Source: Rhizobium leguminosarum bv. trifolii WSM1325
GTDB taxonomy: Bacteria; Pseudomonadota; Alphaproteobacteria; Rhizobiales; Rhizobiaceae
Assembly (NCBI GenBank): GCA_000023185.1
Contig: CP001622.1
Location: forward strand, 2,790,001 to 2,854,000
Direction: 5' to 3'
DNA: 64,000 nucleotides
Shown: in pieces, positions 1 to 8,427 of the stretch
Position numbering within the stretch: position 1 is the stretch's first letter
How the letters are laid out: every line of letters begins with the position of its first letter
Notes under the pieces: model-generated
Database searches by the model: none
Seen by the model: only the letters and a program-made list of their open reading frames with translations
What the model was told of the DNA's origin: nothing
Position numbers and translations under genes: made by a program

Positions 1-1370
1 GGATCGAGCGCCTGTTTCACCTGTCGCATCAGATCCACCGCGCCGCCGAGCTCCTGTTCCAGAAACGCCATCTTGCCTTGCCCGATCCCGTGTTCACCGG
101 TGCATGTCCCGTCCAGGTCGAGCGCCCGCCGGTTGAGCCGTTGTACGAAGCTCTCGGCCATGGCGATGTCTTCGGCGCTCTTGTCGTCGAACAACAGCAG
201 CACATGGAAGTTCCCGTCGCCGGCATGGCCGACGATCGGCCCCAACAGCCCGTGTTCCTCGATATCCGCCTGCGTTTCGGAAACACAATCGGCGAGCCTC
301 GATATCGGAACACAAACATCGGTCGAAAGTGCGGCAAGCCCGGGCGCCAGCGCCCTTGCGGCCCAATAGGCGTCGTGGCGTGCCTTCCAGAGCTTCGTCC
401 GTTCCTCGGCATTGGCTGTCCACAGGAACTCGCCGCCGCCGCATTCGGCGGCGATCTCGGCAAAGGCTGCCGATTGCAGCGGCACCGTCTCGTCGGTGCC
501 GTGGAATTCGAGGAACAATGTCGGGCTTTCGGCATAGGAGAGCTTTGAATAGGCGTTGCAGGCCCGCATCTGTACCGTGTCGAGCAGCTCGATACGCGCC
601 ACCGGAATGCCCATCTGGATCGTCATGATGACGGCATCGCAGGCGGCCTTGATGCTCGGAAAGGCACAGGCCCCTCCGGCAATCTTCTGGGGGATCGCCT
701 GGAGGCGCAGCGTCACCGAGGTCAGAATGCCGAGCGTGCCCTCGGCGCCGACGAAGAGCCGCGTCAGATCGTAGCCCGCCGAGGATTTACGGGCGCGCCG
801 GGCCGTGCGGATCTCCTCGCCATTGGCGGTGACGGCGGTGACGGCAAGCACATTGTCCTTCATCGTTCCGTAGCGCACGGCATTGGTGCCGGAGGCCCGC
901 GTCGAGGCCATGCCGCCGATCGAGGCGTTGGCGCCGGGATCGATCGGGAAGAACAGGCCGGTATCGCGCAGGTGGATATTCAGCGCCTCGCGTGTCACAC
1001 CCGGTTCGACGGTGCAGTCGAGATCTTCGGGGTTGACCTCAAGCACCCGGTCCATGCGGCTGAAGTCAATCGAAATGCCGCCATTGGCGGCATTGACCTG
1101 CCCCTCCAGCGAGGTGCCGACGCCGAAACCGATCACCGGCACCTTGTGGGTCGCACAGGCTCTGACCGCCGCCTTCACATCTTCGGCGCTCTCAGCGAAA
1201 AGCACCCCGTCTGGCAGTTGCGGCGGGATATAAGTGGTCGTATGGGCATGCTGTTCGCGGAAGGACTGGCCGGTCTGGAAACGCTCGCCGAAGCTCTGCT
1301 TGAGAATGCCGAGCACCGCGGCAATTCCCGCCTCGTTGCGTGTGCCCGCCTTCGCGTCCTTCAGCGCCAT
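1..1370 (-). CDS. FAD-binding oxidoreductase (D-lactate/glycolate dehydrogenase type), 3' end cut by window edge
   Basis: Flavoprotein of the FAD-linked oxidase family (PCMH FAD-binding domain plus FAD-oxidase C-terminal domain), which oxidises 2-hydroxy acids such as D-lactate or glycolate; the exact substrate cannot be read from sequence. About 456 residues are visible. The FAD-binding half shows GFGVGTSLEG and DPGANASIGGMAS. The C-terminal half shows GHAGDGNFH and GEHGIGQGKM, diagnostic of this family. The stop codon lies beyond base 1, so only a few terminal residues are missing. The start at 1370 (ATG, MALKDAKAG) has an AGGGAG ribosome site a few bases upstream, and an in-frame stop lies about 90 bp further upstream. 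The next gene leftward is not visible; the aldo/keto reductase to the right is on the same strand after about 160 bp. Confidence 0.88.
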   Translation of the reverse strand, partial: MALKDAKAGTRNEAGIAAVLGILKQSFGERFQTGQSFREQHAHTTTYIPPQLPDGVLFAESAEDVKAAVRACATHKVPVIGFGVGTSLEGQVNAANGGISIDFSRMDRVLEVNPEDLDCTVEPGVTREALNIHLRDTGLFFPIDPGANASIGGMASTRASGTNAVRYGTMKDNVLAVTAVTANGEEIRTARRARKSSAGYDLTRLFVGAEGTLGILTSVTLRLQAIPQKIAGGACAFPSIKAACDAVIMTIQMGIPVARIELLDTVQMRACNAYSKLSYAESPTLFLEFHGTDETVPLQSAAFAEIAAECGGGEFLWTANAEERTKLWKARHDAYWAARALAPGLAALSTDVCVPISRLADCVSETQADIEEHGLLGPIVGHAGDGNFHVLLLFDDKSAEDIAMAESFVQRLNRRALDLDGTCTGEHGIGQGKMAFLEQELGGAVDLMRQVKQALD

Positions 1371-1532
1371 CCCGTTGATCTCCCTGCCATTCCGCAGAAA
1401 CCATATCGTGTTCCGCAGGTCAGGCTGGGTATGCGGCAAGTCAAAGCGGCTGTCCAGTTAAGATTGGCAGAAGATTTCATTCCCACTTTGTTATAGGCAG
1501 GCTGCTATAGCCAAGTCCGCCGCCCTCGCACC

Positions 1533-2567
1533 TCAGACAATCGGCGGATTGAGCCGCGCAAAACCCTCCTGCCTGCGATAGGGAAAATAGGGATAGGGCG
1601 CCGTGACAGTGCTGACGGCGTCGAGCCTTTCGACCTGCTCCTTCGACAGGCTCCAACCGACCGCACCAAGATTCTGCCGAAGCTGTTCCTCGTTGCGGGC
1701 GCCGATGATGACGCTCGATACCGTCGGCCGGTTAAGCAGCCAGTTGATGGCGATCTGCGGCATCGTCCGGCCGGTCTCACCCGCGATGGCGTCCAGCACC
1801 TCGACGATGTCGAACAGCTTCTCGTCGTCGACGGGCGGGCCGTATTGCGCCGTCTCGTGCAGCCGGCTTGCCTTGGGCAGCGCCTGGCCACGGCGGATCT
1901 TGCCGGTCAGCCGGCCCCAGGCAAGCGGGCTCCAGACGAGGGCTCCCACACCTTGGTCGGCGCCGAGCGGCATCAGCTCCCATTCGTAATCGCGCCCCGC
2001 CAGCGAATAATAGACCTGATGGGCGACATAACGCGGATAGCCGTGGCGCTCAGCGGCGGCGAGCGACTTCATCAGTTCCCAGCCGGCAAAATTGGAAACG
2101 CCGGTATAGCGGATCTTGCCTGCGGCGACGAGCCCGTCGAGCGTCGACAGCACCTCCTCGACCGGCGTCGAGGCATCGAAAGCATGAAGCTGCAGGAGGT
2201 CGATATAGTCGGTCCCGAGCCGGCGCAGCGCATCCTCGGTGGCGCGGATCAGCCGTGCTCGCGACGTTCCCCAGTCCTGCGGCCCCTCGCCCATTGGCAG
2301 CGCCGTCTTCGTCGAGATCAGCACAGCGTCTCGCCGGCCGCGGATCGCCTGGCCGAGCACCTCCTCGGAAGCGCCGGCGGAATAGACGTCGGCCGTGTCG
2401 AAGAGATTGACGCCGGCTTCGAGGCAGATATCGACAAGCCGCCGCGCTTCCTCGGCATCGGTATTGCCCCAGGCGCCGAACAGCGGCCCGCTGCCGCCGA
2501 ATGTGCCGGCGCCGAAGCTCAAGACCGGCACTCTGAGGCCGGAGGCGCCGAGATTTCTGTAGTCCAT
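1533..2567 (-). CDS. Aldo/keto reductase
   Basis: NADPH-dependent aldo/keto reductase of 344 residues, a cytoplasmic TIM-barrel enzyme that reduces aldehydes or ketones. The catalytic tetrad is intact: D57 and Y62 in LFDTADVYSAG, K87 in ISTKTAL, and H128 in LLQLHAF. The sequence resembles the YajO/GSP69/Tas-like group, but the substrate is unknown. A longer reading frame extends to 2636. The ATG at 2567 is preferred because AGGAGAC precedes it at good spacing and MDYRNLGASGLRVP matches the usual family N-terminus. It is transcribed divergently from the LysR gene at 2660 across 92 bp, so that regulator is a likely controller. Confidence 0.93.
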   Translation of the reverse strand: MDYRNLGASGLRVPVLSFGAGTFGGSGPLFGAWGNTDAEEARRLVDICLEAGVNLFDTADVYSAGASEEVLGQAIRGRRDAVLISTKTALPMGEGPQDWGTSRARLIRATEDALRRLGTDYIDLLQLHAFDASTPVEEVLSTLDGLVAAGKIRYTGVSNFAGWELMKSLAAAERHGYPRYVAHQVYYSLAGRDYEWELMPLGADQGVGALVWSPLAWGRLTGKIRRGQALPKASRLHETAQYGPPVDDEKLFDIVEVLDAIAGETGRTMPQIAINWLLNRPTVSSVIIGARNEEQLRQNLGAVGWSLSKEQVERLDAVSTVTAPYPYFPYRRQEGFARLNPPIV

Positions 2568-2611
2568 GGATCTGTCTCCTGTATTTCCTATGAGATAGAC
2601 CTTGGTCGCCC

Positions 2612-2642
2612 GATGATATAGATTGCCCCTAAGCAAATCATC
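2612..2642. promoter_or_regulatory. Inverted repeat in the AKR/LysR divergent promoter region
   Basis: Six-base arms GATGAT (2612-2617) and ATCATC (2637-2642) are perfect inverted repeats separated by 19 bases. They lie in the 92-bp gap between the divergent aldo/keto reductase and LysR genes. LysR-type regulators usually bind such interrupted dyads between themselves and a divergent target. Binding here is inference. Confidence 0.3.
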
Positions 2643-2659
2643 TGTGACTTGAATTCATC

Positions 2660-3562
2660 ATGAGCCGTCAGGACATCAACCGCTCCGGCGAAATGGAAGT
2701 CTTCGTCAGTGTCGTCGAGCGCTGCGGTTTTTCCGCCGCCGCCACGGCCCGGCGCATGACGCCGTCGGCTGTCAGCAAGCTCGTCGCCCGGCTGGAGACC
2801 CGCCTCGGCGTCCGCCTCGTCAACCGCTCTACCCGAAAGCTGCAGCTGACGCCGGAAGGCTGTGCCTTCTACGAGCGCAGCATCACCATCCTTGCCGATA
2901 TCGCCGAGGCTGAACGTCAGGCCTCGACAGGTGAACAGGCTTCAGGCCGAATCCGCATCAACACCAGCGGCTCTTTCGGCAATCATGTGCTGGCGCCGCT
3001 CGTGCCGGCCTTCATGGCGCTTCATCCGGCCGTGACGCTGGATATTTCCCATACCGACAGGATAGTCGACTTGATGGAGGAGCGTGCCGACGTCGCAATC
3101 CGCGCCGGCCCCTTGAAGAATTCCAGCCTGATCGCTCGCAAACTTGGCGCCACCGGCAAGATCATCGTCGCAGCACCGGATTATCTCTCGCGTCATGGCA
3201 AACCACTCACGATCGCCGATCTCCGCCGCCATTGCCGCATCGGCTTTTCTTACGCCCGCGCCATCGAGGGCTGGTCGCTGCGCGAAGGTGGCGAAACGGT
3301 GATGATCCCGATCACCCCGGGCCTGCAGGTGGGAGACGGCGAAGCCATGCGTCACCTCGCTTTGTCAGGCGCCGGCCTTGCCCGGCTCGCCGCCTTCACC
3401 GTGCGCGCCGATATCGATGCCGGCCGCCTGGTGCCGGTGCTCGAAGAGGCCAATCCTGACGATCTCGAGGAGTTCTACGCCGTCTATATGGGCCAGGGCG
3501 GCCCGCTACCGGCGCGTGTACGCGCACTGCTCGATTTTCTCGCCAGCCATGTACGTTTCTGA
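2660..3562 (+). CDS. LysR family transcriptional regulator
   Basis: 300-residue LysR-type regulator, the usual family length. The N-terminal winged helix-turn-helix spans about residues 10-70 (FSAAATARRMTPSAVSKLVARLE, with the typical LGVRLVNRSTRKLQLT wing). A periplasmic-binding-like effector domain follows (about 95-300). It is divergent from the aldo/keto reductase gene, the classic arrangement for a local activator, so that gene is the most likely target. The effector is unknown. The ATG at 2660 has no strong ribosome site but starts at the expected point of the family alignment. Confidence 0.93.
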   Translation: MSRQDINRSGEMEVFVSVVERCGFSAAATARRMTPSAVSKLVARLETRLGVRLVNRSTRKLQLTPEGCAFYERSITILADIAEAERQASTGEQASGRIRINTSGSFGNHVLAPLVPAFMALHPAVTLDISHTDRIVDLMEERADVAIRAGPLKNSSLIARKLGATGKIIVAAPDYLSRHGKPLTIADLRRHCRIGFSYARAIEGWSLREGGETVMIPITPGLQVGDGEAMRHLALSGAGLARLAAFTVRADIDAGRLVPVLEEANPDDLEEFYAVYMGQGGPLPARVRALLDFLASHVRF

Positions 3563-3578
3563 GGCACCCCGCCCAAAA

Positions 3579-3642
3579 CCGTGCAGCGGCTTTGTAAAGG
3601 TGACATGCATAAAAACAACGACTTGAAGCGGTCGCATGAATC
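3579..3642. repeat. Candidate dispersed Rhizobium intergenic repeat
   Basis: The non-coding stretch after the LysR stop contains GTGCAGCGGCTTTGT, then ATGCATAAAAACAACGACTTG and AGCGGTCGCATGAATC. From memory, near-identical strings occur in many Rhizobium intergenic regions. No second copy was found in this window, so repeat status is inference. Confidence 0.35.
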
Positions 3643-3809
3643 AGTTTCGCATTATAGGGCACCGAGAAGCCAGATTTCGCAATTGACCGCCCGCCTCGCC
3701 CCCGCCTATACCGGACCCGCGCCAGCCGGCTCTTGTAGCCGGCATTTCTTCGTCATGCCGGAGCCCTCAGCCTCAGGGCTTGGCGCCGGCCAGGAAAGAC
3801 ACGGGGATC

Positions 3810-4904
3810 ATGTCATTCTGCGACGTAAGCCGCCTGCTGCGGGATTCCGGCCTGGCGAAATGGGCGCTGCTGCTGGCACTTTCGACTGCTCTCGTCGTCT
3901 TCCTCGAACTCTTTGCTCTGCCGGCCTCGCTGCTGATCGGACCGATGGTCGCGGCAATCGCACTGGCGTTGACCGTCGGCAAGGGAAAGCTTCGCGTGCC
4001 CTTCTGGCCGCTGCAGTTCGGCCAGGTCCTGGTCGGCCTGATGATGGCGCGCACCATCACCCCTGACATTCTCGGCACCATGGCGAAAGACGCACCGCTC
4101 TTTCTGCTGTTCATCTTCTCGGTTATCGCCATCGCCACCGGCCTCGGCTGGCTTTTGACGCGCTGGCAGGTGCTGCCGGGTACGACCGCGGTCTGGGGCT
4201 CCTCGCCGGGCGGCGCCTCCGCCATGGTCATCATGTCGGAAGCCTATGGCGCCGATGCCCGTCTCGTCGCATTCATGCAGTATCTGCGCGTCGTCTTCGT
4301 CGCCGTCGGCGCCTCGGTGATCTCGCGCCTGTGGGTGGCAGCCGATGGCGCCGAGCCGCCGCCGCTTGTCCTCTTTCCCGAGATCGACTGGCCGGCCTTT
4401 GCGGCGACGATGGCTTTTGCCGCCTTTTGTGCCTATGGCGTCTGGCGCCTGCGCCTCCAGGGTGGCACGATCATCGTGCCGCTCTTTCTCGGCGCCTTGC
4501 TGCAGGGCATGGGCCTCGTGAAAATTGAGTTACCGATGTGGCTGCTCGCCATCGCCTATGCACTGGTCGGCTGGAGCATCGGCCTGCGGTTCACTCGCTC
4601 GATCCTCAAGCACGTGGCGCGCGCCCTGCCGAGGGTATCGGCCTGCATCGTGCTGCTGATGGCGCTCTGCGGCTGCATGGCCGTGGCGCTTCACGTCTTC
4701 GCCGGCATAGATCCGCTGACCGCCTATCTCGCCACCAGCCCCGGCGGCGCCGATTCCGTCGCCATCATCGCCGCCTCCAGCGATGTCGACGTGCCCTTCG
4801 TGATGGCGATGCAGACCGGCCGTTTCCTGGTGATCCTGATGATCGGCCCGATGCTCGCCCGCTTCATCGCACGCCGTTCCGGCCTTGCGGAAAATCCCGT
4901 CTAA
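3810..4904 (+). CDS. AbrB family membrane protein (PF05145-type)
   Basis: 364-residue polytopic inner-membrane protein with about ten hydrophobic segments in two internally similar halves. Each half carries an SPGGA motif: WGSSPGGASAMV in the first and ATSPGGADSVA in the second. This matches the AbrB/ammonia monooxygenase-like permease family (named for E. coli AbrB, not the Bacillus DNA-binding protein). Its substrate is not established. The start at 3810 is chosen over an upstream TTG because ACGGGGATC precedes the ATG. The 3' end overlaps the convergent AraC-type gene by 41 bp. Confidence 0.85.
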   Translation: MSFCDVSRLLRDSGLAKWALLLALSTALVVFLELFALPASLLIGPMVAAIALALTVGKGKLRVPFWPLQFGQVLVGLMMARTITPDILGTMAKDAPLFLLFIFSVIAIATGLGWLLTRWQVLPGTTAVWGSSPGGASAMVIMSEAYGADARLVAFMQYLRVVFVAVGASVISRLWVAADGAEPPPLVLFPEIDWPAFAATMAFAAFCAYGVWRLRLQGGTIIVPLFLGALLQGMGLVKIELPMWLLAIAYALVGWSIGLRFTRSILKHVARALPRVSACIVLLMALCGCMAVALHVFAGIDPLTAYLATSPGGADSVAIIAASSDVDVPFVMAMQTGRFLVILMIGPMLARFIARRSGLAENPV

Positions 4905-5775
4905 TGCCCTGTTTGGGGTTATGCGTGAGTGCTACCCATTGGCCGGGCGTCATGCCGTAGGCCTTCTTGAAATGGCGGTTGAGATGGCTCTGGTCGGCAA
5001 AGCCGGTCGCCGCCGCCACATCGGAAATCCCCTCGCCCGCACCGATCATCGCCCGCGCCCGCTGCAGCCGCCGCATCAATAGGTAGCGATGCGGGCTGGT
5101 GGCGAAGGCCGCCCGGAAATGCCGCGACAGCGCAAAGCGGTCGAGCCCCGTCACCGCTTCCAGCTCCCCCGAGCACACTGCCCGGGTCGCATGTGCCTCA
5201 AGATAATCCCGCGCTGCCCGCGCCTGCCGCCACGCGACGAGGCCCAGCGGCCGGCGCGGCATGCGCGCATGCCGTGACAGCCCGCCCGTCACCCGCGATA
5301 CGAAATCGTCGACGAAAAGCTCGTCCAGTTCGCGGTCAAGTTCGCCGAGTGCTGCCAGCAGCACGCCCGCCAGCGCAGGATCGCCGATAACGGGTTCATC
5401 GACAAAAGGCAGGCCGACGCCATCCGCCTCCAGGCATTCGAGAAGCAGCGACGGCTCCAGATAGAGCATGCGGTAGTGCAGCCCATCCTCGGTCCCCGCC
5501 CCGCCGTCATGCTCTTCGTCGGGATGCAGCACGATCACCTGCCCCGGCAGGCTGAAGCGCCGCACGCCGCGATAGCGGAAGGTCTGTACCCCCTTCAGAG
5601 TCACGCCGAGTGCATAGGTGTCGTGCCGATGCGGCTCGAAAGCATTGCCTGAGAACTGCGCCTCGATGCGCTCGATGCCGGGAAAGGCCGGCGCAGCCAG
5701 GATGGCGTTGCCGGATGGTCCCGCGCACAAACGTTCAAGACCTTCGAAGACCTGCGGATGTAAGTCCTGGTTCAA
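4864..5775 (-). CDS. AraC family transcriptional regulator
   Basis: Regulator of about 303 residues with an N-terminal AraC-type cupin ligand domain (HRHDTYALGVTLKG, then LPGQVIVLHPDEEHDG) and a C-terminal pair of helix-turn-helix motifs (GISDVAAATGFADQSHLNRHFKKAYGMTPGQW). The frame extends to 5922 but would then overlap the divergent DUF2000 gene. The TTG at 5775, preceded by GGAG at a loose spacing, gives MNQDLHPQVFEGLERL and keeps the genes apart; this start is uncertain. It is divergent from the DUF2000 gene and convergent with the AbrB-type permease, either of which could be a target. Confidence 0.85.
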   Translation of the reverse strand: MNQDLHPQVFEGLERLCAGPSGNAILAAPAFPGIERIEAQFSGNAFEPHRHDTYALGVTLKGVQTFRYRGVRRFSLPGQVIVLHPDEEHDGGAGTEDGLHYRMLYLEPSLLLECLEADGVGLPFVDEPVIGDPALAGVLLAALGELDRELDELFVDDFVSRVTGGLSRHARMPRRPLGLVAWRQARAARDYLEAHATRAVCSGELEAVTGLDRFALSRHFRAAFATSPHRYLLMRRLQRARAMIGAGEGISDVAAATGFADQSHLNRHFKKAYGMTPGQWVALTHNPKQGIRRDFPQGRNGVR

Positions 5776-5820
5776 CGCGCCCGATACTCCATAACCCGTA
5801 GATAGGTGAAAGACCGTACG

Positions 5821-6228
5821 ATGTTTGATACCAAAATTGCCGTCGTCCTGCGAAACAATCTTGCCGGCTGGCAGAAGCTGAACGTCACCGCCTTCCTGAT
5901 GACAGGCATCGCCGGCGGGCATCCCGAGATCATCGGCGAAGCCTACAAGGACCGCGCCGGCAATCTCTACAATCCGCTATCGATCCAGCCGATCATCGTG
6001 CTCTCCGCCGACGAGGCGACGATATCAGCAGTTCACCGCCGCGCGCTGGAGCGCGATATTACCAGCTCGCTGTTCATCGAGGAGATGTTTGCGACCGGCC
6101 ACGACGCTGCCAACCGCGCCGTCTTCGCAGAATTTGCGCCTGAAGACGCCAAGGTGGTCGGCATCGCGCTGCGCGCCGAAAAGAAGATCGTCGACAAGAT
6201 CACCAAGGGCGCCACGATGCAGCACTAA
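5821..6228 (+). CDS. DUF2000 family protein
   Basis: 135-residue protein matching the DUF2000 family (peptidyl-tRNA hydrolase 2-like fold): MFDTKIAVVLRNNLAGWQKLN, then AFLMTGIAGG, then PLSIQPIIVLSADE. The biochemical role of the family is unknown. The ATG at 5821 follows AGGTGA at about 12 bases; an in-frame GTG at 5806 is an alternative start. It is divergent from the AraC regulator, 45 bp apart, a pairing that suggests control by that regulator. A perfect hairpin follows the stop. Confidence 0.82.
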   Translation: MFDTKIAVVLRNNLAGWQKLNVTAFLMTGIAGGHPEIIGEAYKDRAGNLYNPLSIQPIIVLSADEATISAVHRRALERDITSSLFIEEMFATGHDAANRAVFAEFAPEDAKVVGIALRAEKKIVDKITKGATMQH

Positions 6229-6230
6229 CA

Positions 6231-6259
6231 GAAACGGCCGGGCTAAGCCCGGCCGTTTC
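6231..6259. terminator. Bidirectional hairpin between DUF2000 gene and OmpA-like lipoprotein gene
   Basis: Perfect 13-bp stem (GAAACGGCCGGGC / GCCCGGCCGTTTC) with a three-base TAA loop. It sits between two convergent genes whose stops lie within 20 bp on either side. The ends of the stem supply short A and T runs on both strands, so it can serve both transcripts. Confidence 0.75.
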
Positions 6260-6277
6260 AAAGGCAGAAAATTCGGT

Positions 6278-6943
6278 TCAGCCCTGCGTGATCGGCGCGA
6301 TCTGGATCTCGACGCGGCGGTTCTGCGCGCGGCCGGCCTCGCTCGCATTGGAGGCGACGGGCTGGGACGGGCCGAAACCGACGGCGGAGACGCGGCGCTG
6401 GTCGATGCCCTGACCGCCGAGATAATCGGCAACCGAAAGCGCGCGGCGCTGCGACAGGTCCTGATTGTGCTGCAGGCTGCCGGTCGAATCCGTATGGCCG
6501 TTGACGTCGATCAGCGTGCGGTTGAACTTGCGCAACACGATCGCCACCGAATTCAGCGTCGGATAGAAGCCCGGCTTCACCGCGTCCTGATCGACGTCGA
6601 AGGTGATGTTCGACGGCATGTTAAGAATGATGTTGTCGCCGTTGCGGGTCACCGAAATGCCGGTGCCTTCGAGCTGGGCGCGAAGCTCGGATTCCTGCTG
6701 GTCCATGTAATTGCCGATCGCACCGCCGGCGAGAGCCCCGACGCCTGCGCCGATCAACGCCGCATTGCGCTTGCCGTGGCCGCCACCACCGACGGCCACG
6801 CCGACGAGAGCGCCGCCGAGGGCGCCAAGCGCAGCACCACCCGCCGTATTGGAAACCTTCTGTTCACCGGTATAGGGATCGGTCGTCGTGCAGGCACTGA
6901 GATAGCTTGCGGCAATAGCGAGAAGTACGAATTTTTTGATCAT
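6278..6943 (-). CDS. OmpA family outer-membrane lipoprotein with glycine zipper (YiaD-like)
   Basis: 221-residue lipoprotein. The signal peptide MIKKFVLLAIAASYLSAC ends in the lipobox LSAC. A glycine-zipper segment (about 35-85: GGAALGALGGALVG, GAGVGALAGGAIGNYMD) is followed by a C-terminal OmpA peptidoglycan-binding domain (about 105-215) with VNGHTDSTGS and LSQRRALSVADYL. It should sit in the outer membrane and hold peptidoglycan non-covalently. The frame extends to 7156, but the ATG at 6943 is the only start that gives a lipoprotein signal. It follows the flagellin gene on the same strand after a 213-bp spacer holding a RIME-like half element. Confidence 0.92.
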   Translation of the reverse strand: MIKKFVLLAIAASYLSACTTTDPYTGEQKVSNTAGGAALGALGGALVGVAVGGGGHGKRNAALIGAGVGALAGGAIGNYMDQQESELRAQLEGTGISVTRNGDNIILNMPSNITFDVDQDAVKPGFYPTLNSVAIVLRKFNRTLIDVNGHTDSTGSLQHNQDLSQRRALSVADYLGGQGIDQRRVSAVGFGPSQPVASNASEAGRAQNRRVEIQIAPITQG

Positions 6944-7106
6944 GGACAGGACGGTCTCCGTTCGACTGATCCGAGCAAATGGCAAGGATTGCGGCAAGAA
7001 AATGAAGATGTTCTCCTGATAGGGCAAATTCGGGCGCCGAAACACAGCCATGTTGCGGGATTGCGCTGATATCACCAGTTTTAGCGGATGACCGTCCACT
7101 TCTCCT

Positions 7107-7146
7107 CCCTCATTCCTGTGCTCGTCACAGGAATGACAGAGAGTGG
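7107..7146. repeat. RIME-like palindrome, short copy
   Basis: CCCTCATTCCTGTG, a short spacer and CACAGGAATGA form an imperfect palindrome followed by CAGAGAGTG. The string matches the terminal palindrome of the two longer elements at 31464 and 38405. It lies in the gap between the flagellin and the OmpA-like gene. Membership of the Rhizobium intergenic mosaic (RIME) family is from memory. Confidence 0.6.
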
Positions 7147-7156
7147 GATCGCACAC

Positions 7157-8155
7157 TTAGAAATTTTGGAACAACTGCCGCACCGTATCGTAGGTTGCGT
7201 TGGCGATGTTCAGCGATTGCAGGCCGAGTTGCTGCTGCGTCTGCAGCGCCCTGAGCCTGCTCGACTCCTCCTCCATGTCGGCATCGACAAGCCGGCCGAT
7301 GCCGGTGGCATTGTTGTCGTGCAGTTTCGTGGCGAAGTCGTTCTGCAGGTTGATGCGTTTCTCCAACGCGCCGAAGGCCGAACCGACCGTCGTCAGCTGC
7401 GACAGCGCGGCATCGACGACGCTGATCATTTCGCCGACCTGTCCTTTCGTCGTGCTAGCCGAGAGCGAAATCACTACCTGCCCTGTGGTGGTGCCGTTTT
7501 TGCTCTGCATCAGCACGTAGTCCTGCGACGCGCCGAGCTCGGTGGCGAAATAGGCCGATGTCAGCACGCCGTATTCGCCCGAACCGGTGGCGCGATCATC
7601 GATCAGGTAGCGTGCGTCCTTAGAGGTCGTGCTCCCGCTCGGCGTCGTGTCGATATGATAGCTCAGCATGCCGACCGAGATGGTCCCGTCGGCATTGCGG
7701 ATGAAGGAGGCCGGAATCTGGCGCGGCTGCGTCGGTGTCGCATCGTTGTTGAGAACCACCCAGTTGTCGCTATTGAAAGTCGCCGCCTCGGAGACGCTGC
7801 GCAACTGCTCCTGCAACTGCTTGATCTCTTCATTGACCTTGTCCTTGTCGACCCCGTCTTCGGTCGCGGCAACCAGCTTGGCCTTGATCTCAGAGACGAC
7901 ATCGATGACGTTCTGGACGCCGGTATAGGCCGTTCCCATCGTCGCCGCCGCCATACCAAGCGCATCCTGGATCGCCGAAACCGCCTTGTTGTCGGTTCGC
8001 GCAGTGGTGGCGACCGACCAATAGACGGCATTGTCGCTGGCTTTTGCCACACGCATACCGGTCGTGATGTGGTTTTGCGTGACCGCCATATTACGGTTGA
8101 TATCGCGCAGCACATGAAGCGCCGCATCCACCGAGACGCGCTGGTAAATACTCAC
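7157..8155 (-). CDS. Flagellin
   Basis: 332-residue flagellin. The N-terminal D0/D1 region (DINRNMAVTQNHITTGMRVAKASDN) and C-terminal region (LRALQTQQQLGLQSLNIANA, ending QLFQNF) are typical; the middle (about 140-245) is the variable surface domain. The GTG at 8155 is chosen because TTGGAG lies at ideal spacing; a longer frame to 8215 would add residues not seen in flagellins. No other flagellar gene is in the window. Rhizobium leguminosarum is known to have flagellin genes outside its main flagellar cluster (flaE, flaH), so this may be one of them; that identity is inference. Confidence 0.93.
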   Translation of the reverse strand: MSIYQRVSVDAALHVLRDINRNMAVTQNHITTGMRVAKASDNAVYWSVATTARTDNKAVSAIQDALGMAAATMGTAYTGVQNVIDVVSEIKAKLVAATEDGVDKDKVNEEIKQLQEQLRSVSEAATFNSDNWVVLNNDATPTQPRQIPASFIRNADGTISVGMLSYHIDTTPSGSTTSKDARYLIDDRATGSGEYGVLTSAYFATELGASQDYVLMQSKNGTTTGQVVISLSASTTKGQVGEMISVVDAALSQLTTVGSAFGALEKRINLQNDFATKLHDNNATGIGRLVDADMEEESSRLRALQTQQQLGLQSLNIANATYDTVRQLFQNF

Positions 8156-8233
8156 AGAACTAAACTCCAAAAACACAACAGGACGCAAACTGCACAAGAA
8201 ATGAACCGTCCGCACGGACTGTCATGTCCGGGG

Positions 8234-8307
8234 TCGCTGGCGTTCCAGCGCGTTGCGGCCTTCAAGAAACGAAGAAGACCAGTCGGTTACTGGCAACAAT
8301 CATTGCC
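8234..8307. promoter_or_regulatory. Three clustered hairpins upstream of the flagellin gene
   Basis: Within 75 bp lie CGCTGG-CGTT-CCAGCG (8235-8250), CCAGT-CGGTT-ACTGG (8279-8293) and GGCAA-CAATCA-TTGCC (8292-8307). All arms are perfect. They sit 80-150 bp upstream of the GTG start, in the promoter or 5' leader. Flagellin leaders in alphaproteobacteria can be regulatory (FlbT acts on one in Caulobacter). A link here is inference. Confidence 0.4.
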
Positions 8308-8379
8308 GTTTATGCTTAACAAACGACTAAACGTCAGAAGTAATCCATCTTATTTTTCAAGGTTTCATACACCATAAGA

Positions 8380-8408
8380 AACGCCGCCGGACGAGGTACG
8401 GCGGCGTT
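8380..8408 (-). terminator. Hairpin downstream of the RND efflux operon
   Basis: Ten-base stem AACGCCGCCG / CGGCGGCGTT with a nine-base loop, starting 20 bp past the RND transporter stop on the minus strand. A short T-rich tail follows. It separates the efflux operon from the flagellin promoter region. Confidence 0.7.
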
Positions 8409-8427
8409 GCGAAATCGGATGAAAAGC

